Assembly: GCA_032358255.1 (NCBI GenBank)
Contig: JAULBX010003332.1
Location: 248,001-312,000 of the forward strand
Source: Heterotrichella gracilis
Taxonomy: Eukaryota; Sar; Xanthophyceae; Tribonematales; Xanthonemataceae
Length of the DNA stretch: 64,000 bases
Direction of reading: 5' to 3'
Shown: positions 22,701-32,230 of the stretch, piece by piece
Layout of the letters: every line of letters starts with the position of its first letter
Position numbering within the stretch: the stretch's first letter is position 1
Made by a program: the position numbers and the translations under genes
The notes under the pieces: model-generated
What the model was told of the DNA's origin: nothing
Database searches by the model: none
Seen by the model: the letters and a program-made list of their open reading frames with translations, nothing else

Positions 22701-25426
22701 CCCACTCAATTTGTTTCCATACAAATACCTACACAGGGATTCGTGGGTGAAGGTAAGGGCGGACATGAGCAAGGATTGAAAAAAAGGGCAATCGCAAGCA
22801 GGGTAGGCGTGGAATGCATGGCAGGGGGGTTGCGTTTGGGTGTCATGTTCAGTATCACTATGCATGGCTACTCACAGCTTCTCCAGCCTTGCAAATGCCC
22901 CGGACCTGCCCCACGTATCCCACACCTGCCCACTCAGCAGGTTCACGTGCAGATACCTGGAAGGATCAATATGGTGGAGGTCAGTGCGGCAGAAATTTGT
23001 GACGGTTGGAGAGTAAACATGGCAGAAGTGTTTTAGGTGATGCAGAGGGTCGGCATGTTTGGCACCACCATGCACTGCTACTTACAACTCCTGTAGCAGC
23101 GGAAACTCCTGGGCTGCCCCATGTAACAGGCAGCTGCCCACTTAGTTGGTTCTCGTGCAAATGCCTGCAAAGGGGGCGTGGTGATGGCAAGTGCGGTGGA
23201 CACAACTGATTTGCAAACATGGGCAAAGGCCGATTAAGTGGGCGATCGATGCATGGCAGTGGTGGTGCACCAGGAATTCAGGCTGTGCAACATCATGCAT
23301 GGCTACTCACAGTATCTGCAGGTTTGCAAACGCCCCTGGCCTGCCCCAAGATCCAAGCAGGTGCCCAACCAATTTGTTGGGCATTTGTTGGGTACTTACA
23401 AAAACAACATTGTTTTTTTGTAAATACCTTGCAAGGGACCCCGGGTGAAGGTGGGGCGGAGGACATGATTGAGGGTTTGCAAACATGGGCAAGAGCTGAC
23501 ACGGTGGACAATCATGCTATTCATGACAGCGGTGGTGCATTTAGGTGTTATGCTGGGCACCACCATGCATAGCTACTTACAGCTTCTCCAGCTTTGTAAA
23601 TGCCCCTGGCCTGCCCCAAGATTCAGGCAGCTGCCCACTCAGCAAGTTCATGTGCAGATACCTGGAAAGACAAACTCGGGAGGTCAGTTCGGTAAACACT
23701 GGTGATGATCGGGATGCAACACCTGGCAAAAGTGCTGCAGATGATGTTGCGCAGAAGCATGCGTGGCTACTCACAGCTCTTGCAGCAGCGGAAACGACCC
23801 TGGGCTGCCCCACGCATCCGGCGGCTGCCGACTCAGGTTGTCCCCCTGTAACCACCTGCAAAAGAACGATTGAATGAAGGTAAAGGGCGGAGGACATGAT
23901 GGAGGATTGGTGAACATATGTATGGCTACTGGGGTTGTTAAGGTGGGCAATCAATGCAAAACAAAGCTACCAGATTGTCAAGCTGGTGCACCCCTTGCTT
24001 GGCTACTCACAGCTTCTCCAGCTTTGCAAATGCCCCCGGGCTGCCCCACGCAGCCGGCAACCGCCCACCCAGCCGGTTCTTGCACAGATACCTGCAAATA
24101 TAGGATGCGGGGGGGAGAATGTCGACAGATGGTGGTCGGAAATTGACAAATGGCGGAAGTGCTGCAGATGATGCGTAGGGTTTGCATAGTTTGCATGCTG
24201 GGCACCAGCAGGCATGGCTACTCACAGTTCTTGTAGCACCGGAAACGACCTTGGGCTGCCCCACACATCCGGTAGCTGCCCACTTAGTTGGTTCTCGTGC
24301 AACCACCTGCAAAGGGACTATGGGTGAATGCCAGTGCGGGGCATGGACTGTTGGCAAGCAACAATGGCATGGGTTATTATACATAGGTGGTGCTTTAGGC
24401 CATTTTGCTGGGCACCAACAGGTGTGGTTACACTAATACCAGTCACCACAAGCAGGTGCATCAGGTACAGTCGAGCTCTTCCTCCGTGCTGGGTGCTGTG
24501 GTATTGGGTGTTTAATTACAAACAAACAAAACCGGACACCCAACATTGGCCACCCGGACCATCTACAATTTGAATCTTGGCAAATCAATCTGCATGCCTG
24601 TATAAATTCATACAGGCCATGAAATATGAAGTGGCGGCCATGTTACCATCTGGCAATGTGCCATATCTTTCTGTTTCATACGTACAAGCAGCGGAGCGCA
24701 GGCAGGTGTGCAAGACCTATAGGAAGATCGCAAAGGCTCCCGGTGAGGCCTCTACGCTCCAACCTGCACAACAACACAGCCGTTCTGTACACACTGTAAA
24801 TCTGCATCACATGTGCCATTTACATTGGAAAAGGAAAACTGAATCATATGGCCTTAGTACAGGAAGGCAGGGCTCTTTACTCCTTGAAATCCTCTTCCTG
24901 GATGGATGTGCGTGACATGAACAGATTGCACTGCTGGGCAGGTTGCTGAGCCCTTTCCTTGTGGTATCCTTTCTTCGTAGTGAAAGACTCAATATAGACT
25001 AGCCCCAATATACATTTCATTCACAAAATTGCCAGATATGTACTGCTCTGCGACCTTACTTCAGTCAGGCACAATTGGCATACCACTCTTGCCATTTTTA
25101 TGTGTGATTGAAACAACAATGACAGACCATCCCATCAAATATGTTTAGTTTGCGCAAAGCTATGATGCTGTCAGCTTAGAACTTGTCATTGTTGCAGCCT
25201 CCCCAATCCAGCCTTTGCCAACTCACTTTATTTCTACAACATGGCCTTCCTCTACCTTGACTCCCCTCCACTCCTCCAAGCGCAACCCCTCTCGCCAGCC
25301 TAGTCTGGAGCCATATGGGTCCACCACCCTTGCCAAATCCAACAATACACCTCTGAAAGCAAACAGCATGTTAGTCATGGCATTAACTAGTGCCCACCAA
25401 ATACCAACAAGGGGGTTTGGAAACAT
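16777..25426 (-). CDS. Leucine-rich-repeat protein built from a tandem array of one-repeat exons
   Basis: The first exon (25426-25227) has a hydrophobic leader (NPLVGIWWALVNAM region) and then an LRR N-terminal cap pattern (LLDLARVVDPYGSRLGWREG...EEWRGVKV...GHVVEI). It ends in phase 2, exactly matching the array. About 31 units follow between 24306 and 16982; 26 are exactly 81 bp, phase 2 in and out, each one 27-residue repeat of the form HLxxNxLxGQLPxAWGSPGAFxxLQxL. A terminal exon, 16852-16777, ends in TGA. No membrane segment or kinase follows, so a secreted or wall-associated binding protein is the simplest reading. Four units are not multiples of three (74, 79 and 83 bp, plus one broken by an insertion), and three donors are not GT. 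Because all intact units share one phase, bad units could be skipped without frame loss; otherwise the gene is decaying. Extra 5' exons are possible. Confidence 0.7.
18200..18282 (-). mobile_element. SINE-like repeat inserted into an LRR exon
   Basis: A TAAATAAATAAATAAGTATC tail and the GCAGCCTGTC...GAACAGGCGCGTTGGTT core split an LRR unit: the exon's donor end lies at 18190-18199 and the rest resumes at about 18283. The rest also lacks bases that neighbouring units have, so this unit cannot encode a normal repeat. The family is the same as at 21988-22099. Confidence 0.7.
21972..22115 (-). mobile_element. SINE-like element with perfect 16-bp target-site duplication
   Basis: The element is 21988-22099 (112 bp). 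The 16-base word ACAAACGGTTGGCAAA stands on both sides (21972-21987 and 22100-22115). Read on the minus strand it ends in an (ATTT)n tail. Homologous introns beside LRR units 19677-19757 and 23086-23164 have the same flanks without the insert, so they serve as empty sites. Tail plus long duplication points to LINE-aided retroposition. A GTTCAAGGAC word loosely resembles a pol III box B, which is only suggestive of tRNA ancestry. Confidence 0.85.
24307..25226. other. First intron of the LRR gene
   Basis: In the proposed model this 920-bp stretch is intron 1. Its low-coordinate end (to about 24440) still resembles the array introns, including a worn copy of the donor context near 24420. The remainder has no recognisable coding sequence; a plus-strand open frame at 24577-24915 has no family features. 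Confidence 0.5.
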
Positions 25427-26169
25427 TCTGACCCACCCACGGGACCCGCAATAGCTGCACATGCTCCGCAAGTGAGTAGGCATGGACGTGCCACGATTTC
25501 AAGTTGCAACTACATGTGTATTATCTTAGATAGTCGCACGATATGATGCAAATCACGTGTAAACATTGAAATTGCCTATATATGTGAAATACATATGGAA
25601 TACGACTTTCATACGAGTAAAGAAAAAGATGCCACAATTTAACACTTGAAATGATCATTTCCCAACAATAAAAAACACAGTGGCCCAATGGGATGGGATT
25701 TCGCTAAAGTTCAATAATAGATCACAGTAATTGTGGGTGCAATACCTCTAAAATTACAATATAGTTTGCCAATAATTTTTTTCATTTACCTATAACCCCT
25801 TAAAATTGCAGGTCCTTTTAAACTCATCCCTATCATGTTCACCATGCTGCTGCTGCAATGGGATCACTCCTTAATAGGCTTTGTTACGCACTTGAAAATA
25901 TGATATGAATGAAAACAAAATAGCTACGCAGCCTGTCCTTGAACAAGCGCGTCGGTGAAGGTTGCGGTTTTAGGCATTGCCCTCCTGTCACCTCTGTCCT
26001 CTACCATGTACTGTGACTACGTAGTGTGAATGGTGAATACACTTAGGAATCCTCTGAGAGATTACATGGAGGCCACATGCGTGCACACAGTTTTCTTGTT
26101 GATTTATCACTGCTTGATGGATGATGACAGAGGGTCCAATTGTAGGTACATCAGGCGGGTTTGAAGATC
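25427..26169. other. Spacer between LRR gene start and U-box kinase stop
   Basis: An AT-rich region of about 740 bp between two genes on the same strand. It contains a SINE-like copy and presumably the LRR gene promoter. An upstream exon for a longer LRR leader cannot be excluded. Confidence 0.5.
25913..26007 (-). mobile_element. SINE-like dispersed repeat copy
   Basis: It shares TAGCTACGCAGCCTGTCCTT, GAACAAGCGCG and a GGCATTGCCCTCCTGTC segment with the 22.0-kb element, in the same orientation and nearly full length. The tail is only a short A-rich run and no target duplication is clear, so it is probably an older copy. Confidence 0.7.
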
Positions 26170-29100
26170 TCAATGAGGATGACCATGGTGCCTGCGAGGT
26201 ATTAATTTGCTGGGCAGCAGGTGTTGTCTGGTTGGTTGGTGGACTGGGACATCATTGGCTGTGACTGGTGCAGGATTTGCTGCAACAGTGGAACTAAGAA
26301 GGGAGGGACGGCGTGTTTCAATAAATGAAGGACCATCGCGATTGGGACGCAGTGTCTGGATGATCTCAGTCTGCTGAGCAGCGGGTGTGGCTGGCAAGAG
26401 GGTTGAGGCCTGATTGGTCGCAATTAGTGCTGGCGCTGGTGTCTGCAAGATCTCAGTCTGCTGAGCAGCGGGTGTGGCTGGCAAGAGGGTTGAGGCCCGA
26501 TTGGCCGCAGTCAATGCTGGCGCTGGTGCCATCACTGCCTCAGGCGGGTTGTCGGGGTGATCAGGATGCCTCTCCACCCACTCCCGACAAGCAACATGCA
26601 GTGGATATACCGGGGTCAGCCAGGTAGAGTTTACTCGCTGGCGCGTCACTGGGCAAGTGGCTCTGTTCACAGCAAAATGCTGCTTGATGGCTGTGGACTC
26701 GTATATCATGCCTGACTGGATCACAACGGGGTCCCACATAATACACAAGGTGAGGGGGCATTTGTATTCTTCGGGTGCAGGTGGCTGGTCATGTTCCACA
26801 GTTGTTGGAGCCTGCATCATTAATGATAACAAGAAGTCATATGTGGGCGGAATTGACTTGTGTTTGGATATTGTGGATGAATGGGATTTCAGCCTAATTT
26901 GAGTGTCAAGGGTGACCATTGGGTCACATTTGAAAACCACGGAGTACCAAGAAGCAATGATTCTTCTGAAACAGCATGAATCAAGCTCCAGGAACACACC
27001 GAGTTGACATGCGTAAATACAAGCAAGGGCACAGCCTTTGTGCCATATGCTTATCCACAAACAAGGCATGTATTTCAGTTGGAACTGAGTAAGTGTAGCA
27101 CAACTTTATGCTAGAAACAATGGCATCACATGGATGCCTGTTGCGGCATACCATAAACTTTAAATGATCCAGTTGCTGGCTGATTCATTGCTCAATGAAT
27201 CCAAGGATAACCCAAGAGAATAGAGACAAAACTCAAAGTGCAAATGTCTTGCACACTGTACTGTAGCTACAAATGAGTGTTAACTCCACCGCCATGCCAA
27301 GGCTGCTCTCACCCTAAGGCCTTGTCTACATACCTGTGGAGCCTGTAACCCAGCATGCAGTTGCACTGTTTGACGCAGCACCGCACTCAGTTCTTGCAAT
27401 ACCTGTATATGGGATGGGTGGCGCAAGCTGTCAGGTGGGAATGAGAATAATGTTTGTTTATTCCAAATTGATACAGAAACCCCAGGCACTGGTGCAGTCA
27501 ATGGCACTTGTGTGCACACATGGTGACACCACTTATGGCATTTCATTTCTCCACCCCCCTGAAGCCCGGTAACTGGGTGCCACGTCAGCAGTGACGTGGC
27601 ACTTTTGGACCAATACATGCCCAAGACATGCGTTATAGCAACCAAGGTTGGGCAAGCACTTTGAGAGAGAAAAAAGTATATAGTTGAATGCAACAGCACA
27701 TCTTAACTCACTCTGTGCAGAAATTTATCGATATTTCATTTTTATGGCAACTTTCATGGGGAAATGAAATGCCAGGCGGCCTGGGAAGTGCCTATTATGC
27801 GCCATGCTCAGCTATTGATATCAGTAAATGGGACTAATTTATGTGCGTAGGAGAAGGAGTGTGAATGCAGTGGAGCAGACACAGTGTTTGCCCCATGATG
27901 ACAGTGGTTTGGTCCCCACCTGGCCCATAGTGGGGCGGTGCAGCGCGTCTTGATGCCAGCAGCCCTGGATGAGATGGCGCAAGGAGGGGACAGCCTCCAA
28001 CATTGGTATGCCATTTAGCGGGGGCCGCCTCTACGCAAGACAAACGAGCACCATTGCACAAGCATGTATCAGCATAATACTGGACAGTTCGAACTCATTG
28101 TGTAGATTGACTGTCTCAAGTTATGGCTACCCTACTTTACACGTACATCACAAGTCCCGGGCCTATACTTGTGGATGCCACCAAATACCTATCATGGATG
28201 CGTGGCAATGGCAATTTATTTTAACATCTGGTGGCACCCTGGGCTGTTGTTGCATGCTTGCCCACCTGCTGCCTCATCTCCTCTTCTATTGCGCGAGAGT
28301 TCAGTGGCTGAGGGTATGCTGGGCCCCACCGTGCCACCTCCGATAACACAATTCCAAAGGAGTAGACGTCGCAGGCAGTGGTGGGGTTGCACGATGCAGA
28401 GCTCATGAGCTGCAGAAAGCAAATGAAAGGACAATTTTTTAAACAGTTGTGGTAATGGAGCGCTGTTGTAGACCTTGAGCCCAACCTGCATGTGTTCAGG
28501 CCACCAAATTTGAGAATGCACTTTTAAAGGATCTTGGGTAGATAGCTTTAATAGCTTGCCAAGTTAATTAGGGACCTTGGAGTGAGACAAGTAAGTCACC
28601 CACATTCACACACATCCACACCAGTACCAAGGTGCACTACAGGGTACTCTGCATTCCATTGCCCTAGGTTAGTATACTTTGGGTAGAGTAATCACAAGGA
28701 CTACATGAAGGCCTTGTTTAAAACCCTTGAAGAGCCGGTCATGGGCCAAGATCAACAATGCAGCGATGGGAGAACAATCCACCTTGCTACCCACCTCTGG
28801 CACCATGTAGCCATTCGTGCCAAGCACACCATTGACGTTGCTGAAGCGGGTGTGTATTGCCTTGCGCTCCTTTGACGTGCCAAAATCACTGATCTTTGCC
28901 ACCATGCTGCAGAGCAAGAGAATGGTGAGACACCATTGTTTGGCGACAACTACCCAGACCCCCACAACTGTACGAAACTTTTGTTTGAAACATAGGACAC
29001 CTTGTCATGATCAGCAATGTCACACTTGGAAACTGCCTGTGCTTACAAAATTCCTAATTCGTAATTGGCAATATTGATACTTGTGTGGCATACACGACAT

Positions 29101-32100
29101 TCCAGTCCATTCTTATCATTAATGCAAGTTTTTCAATAGCATATTGTAGCCACCATAAATACTCTGGGGTTTGAGGAGTGAAAAATATGATACAACTGAC
29201 TTGGATAAGAATTACAATAATAGTATTCTTTAACAACCAAATGTCAATGACATTTTTTTCTACCTAGAATGTTTGCAACTAGTAATTAGGCAAAAGGAGG
29301 ATGCACCAATAGTCTCAAAAGACAATTTGCATTGTGCCAAGAGTGAGAGGGGTTGGCTGGGGTGGTAAAGATAGCCCTCCCCATAGGTGTGGGCGTATGC
29401 TATGCCTTTTGGCAGGGAAAGATGGCGGGAGTGGGGATTGGTGCTGGGGAGGATATAAGTTCGGGCAGGGGAAGATAGCGGGGGATTTGTACTGTGAAGG
29501 ACGGTGGGGGGAACACTTGGAAAGTTTCGGGCTTCGGGTTTTGGGTTGAATAAAACAACAGATTAGTGATGAAAACCCTGCCGCATAGGCAACTCCTCGG
29601 TGCCATCAGCCCAGGTGTTGCCATCACCAAGGAGTAGCCTATGCGGCAGGGTTTTCATCATATTCTGTTATTTTATTCTGTTATTGCACCAAGAAGAGAT
29701 ATCAGCACAGCGGCTATCGCACCTATCCACTGTGTAAACTGAATCTGCGCACCTGCTGCCTGTCTTGCAGATGATGATGTTTTCCGGCTTGAGGTCGCCA
29801 TGCAGAACATTGGGAGTGCGGGAGTGAAGGTAGTCCAGGCCGCACGCTATGTCCTGTGCCAGTCGGAGACGCTGCAATACATGCTCATGGGTCAATGCAT
29901 CTTCACCAGGCTGCCACAGTTTTGAAAGGCAGCCATACTCCCCTAGCTCCATCACCAGGCAGCGTTCATCAACCACTCCAGGCGCCTCCGGCGGCTTTAT
30001 GTGGCCCCCATACAGTCGGATGATGTTGGGGTGCTCTAGCTTGAGGTGCAGTTCTGCCTCGCGTTCAAGAGATTTTTGCACAAACGACCGCGCACCGCCC
30101 TGCAAGGTGCAGCCATGTTCGTTTCTATTATTTATGCGTACAGATTGTACAAGCGTGTATTGTGATGATCGAGAATCCATTCAGTAAACTTGGCACCCCT
30201 TGCCCTCAGTGCATGCATGCGCCTGCATACAGTACATGTGCGCTGAACGTACAGCATTTATTGTACCACAATCAAAGCAGTGATACACAGATACGCCTAC
30301 TACAGGCAGACTACGTGTGCTTATGTATAAACATATATAAATTCATGACTCAGAGGCAGAACGGGCAGAGGGTGCCATTACTCCAATTGCAACCTCAGTG
30401 AGACGGCATGGCACGGCGTTTGGTACATCATTGAAGCCTAAAACCTAAGACTGTACCTGAAAGCTTGCCTTGACGGCTACTGGCCTCCCATTCCACTCAC
30501 TGGGGTATACGCAGCCAAACGCCCCCTCCCCTATCATGTCATCGTGACGTAGACGCAATTCGGTTGACTTAATTGACACCCATTTCCGGGAAGTGGGAGC
30601 CTGCACATGCAGAAAGTTTGCCAATGGCATAGGAAGGTGTCAATGAATACAATAAAATATACCACTATGCCAATATAGCACTACTTGCAGTTAGCCTTGG
30701 CCCATAAATACATAACCATGTTATACATACCCAAACCATAGCCTTCCAATTGGGTACGTGTGCTTGGGAGGTATGCTGCATGCGCCACCTGCAGCTCCGG
30801 TATGTGTGCATTATAATGCATTGTAATGCACCTCGATGCACCTTGTGCAGCAAAGTTTAGATGCGTTGCCAAGGCATGGACCCTGCTGGCTCACCATGTG
30901 AGTCATCTCAGAAAGCATGCGCATGCGGGCCATCTCAGAAAGCAGATGACCAATCTCTGGTGCAGCCTGTTGCAGCTGCTCACTGCGCATCCCCTGACCC
31001 TCCAGCAATGCATCTCCCGTCAACAGCTGGCACAAGGCCTGGCGGTCCAATTCAATATCCTCATCCTGCATGCAAGTGGGCAAGTAAACTAAGCCAAGTG
31101 AAGGTGGTCCTGAGCATTACCCTTTTGCAGCATGCATTGCTGCAATGGATGTTGGTGGGCATGGAGTGTTCTCGAAAAAATGCTATTGCTAACATGCCCG
31201 CACAAACATGCGCGCACAATGTTTATATATTGTCCAGGCAGCCTGCATGCCAGTAAAATTTTCAAAAAACTATGACGATTCAAGACTTCTTTTTTTGGCA
31301 TTTGCAATAGTCCTGTGAAAGCCCAGTTGTTTATAGTAATGCACGGCACACAAGGTTATTGGCACCACAATAAAGTACACCGCCTCCACACAATGACATA
31401 CCGTGACTCGTTGGCAGTGCAGTGTGACTGACAGGGTGAGCTGGCTGCAAATGTGCTCCATGTCTGCCATGGGGGAGTTTATCTCATCACGCATGTTCCC
31501 GCTGTTGATGACGACGCGCATGAACCTGAGCAGGCCGCTGGCAGTGCACCGCTGATACACCCAGAGAGCCTGGTTTAGCACCAACTCCAGCTCTGACACC
31601 ACTCTTTGGTGGCATGTAACCTGGGCATGCGGGGATTGGGTCTCTGATTGGGCATGCACGCAAGTGACCCAGTGAAAAATTCCATATATGCCATGTCTGA
31701 CACAACTGGGGTGCATTGATAGTCGTGAAGATGTTCACAGGATCCATGCGCATCCAGATTGCGCCCCTATGTACCAACCATTGTACGGCACATGATCATG
31801 CACACCAACAAAAATAAGAGCATCTCACGTGGGGCATGTCTCACGTGGGGCATGCCTGCAACTGCCACGTGATAACGTAATGCATGAGGCGCCCTAGGTG
31901 CTTGAAGCAGCGCATGTATCATGGAATCTTCCCCTTGCAGCTTGGAAACACTTCTCCGCCATGCACCATGCATGTGGTACCCACCTGGCTGGCATGCTGT
32001 ATCTGCGTGTCCACCTCACACACACACCGGTGCAGGCGGCCGCACATGTTCCTGTTGGCCTCTACTTTGCCAAAAGCCTCCTTGCAAGAAACAATCACCC

Positions 32101-32209
32101 GGGCCACCTGCCCAAGCTCCGGTATGGCCGACATGGCCTTGGCGGTAAACTGCGATGATGGTACCATATGGGAAAAGTATGAGTAGAGGTTAATTAAAGG
32201 CACTTCCAT
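26170..32209 (-). CDS. Four-helix-bundle, protein kinase and U-box fusion
   Basis: Ten exons give about 727 residues: 32209-31985, 31620-31402, 31065-30895, 30600-30457, 30099-29753, 28906-28795, 28409-28266, 28030-27920, 27402-27334, 26811-26170. All junctions close in frame. Residues about 20-148 are helical and resemble the N-terminal bundle of MLKL-type kinases (IPELGQVARVIVSCKEAF, later NMRDEINSPMADMEHI). The kinase spans about 213-491: IGEGAFGCVY, VAVK, HGDLKPEN in place of HRD (non-RD), DFGTSK, VPEV in place of APE, and CWHQDALHRPTMGQ. The U-box begins at about residue 529 (EEYKCPLTLCIMWDPVVIQSG, then TCPVTRQ and EWVERH) and would recruit E2 enzymes. Plant kinase-U-box proteins have kinase before U-box too, but usually a USP domain first. 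The tail holds two 29-residue repeats. The first Met is uncertain: the frame is open upstream to 32230 and a 5' exon is possible. Confidence 0.82.
26356..26529 (-). repeat. 87-bp tandem duplication in the U-box protein tail
   Basis: Copies at 26356-26442 and 26443-26529 encode two nearly identical 29-residue units containing ASTLLPATPAAQQTEI. The repeat keeps frame and lies C-terminal to the U-box in a Pro/Ala-rich segment. Confidence 0.95.
29548..29678. mobile_element. MITE-like inverted-repeat element in a kinase intron
   Basis: Inner arms 29567-29602 and 29625-29660 pair with two mismatches around a 22-nt loop. An AT-rich outer part (29548-29566 with 29661-29678) extends the pairing with a few differences. 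The element lies inside the long intron between kinase exons 30099-29753 and 28906-28795. No transposase is present, so it would be non-autonomous if mobile. Confidence 0.7.
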
Positions 32210-32230
32210 TCCCTGCCCCGCATGGACCAT

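Larger units (their letters stand above)
16982..24306 (-). repeat. Array of about 31 LRR exons with homologous introns
   Basis: Right-hand ends of units, high to low: 24306, 24091, 23855, 23661, 23427, 23164, 22956, 22728, 22499, 22289, 21933, 21702, 21477, 21222, 20988, 20666, 20432, 20185, 19973, 19757, 19535, 19281, 19074, 18858, 18588, the broken unit near 18320, 18035, 17823, 17558, 17281, 17062. Introns are also homologous; most begin GTGAGTAGCCATG on the minus strand. The unit ending at 23427 is 117 bp, an in-frame gain of 36. Units 19677-20666, 21853-22956 and 23086-23661 resemble each other in order, showing that blocks of several exons were copied together. Confidence 0.9.

Noticed and set aside
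17309-24436. Many plus-strand open frames of 60-175 codons repeating similar words
   Set aside because: They are antisense shadows of the LRR exons; only the minus strand gives an LRR pattern with consistent splice sites.
24577-24915. 112-codon plus-strand open frame
   Set aside because: No domain, no splice partners, and it lies in the proposed first intron of the LRR gene.
25223-25483. Initial reading as a phosphate-translocator fragment
   Set aside because: The pattern fits an LRR N-terminal cap better (LLDL, VDPYGS, WREG, WRGV) and its phase matches the adjacent LRR array.
31201-31260. Possible further SINE-like copy (CCAGGCAGCCTGCATGCC)
   Set aside because: Only a few shared bases with the family core and no tail; probably coincidence.
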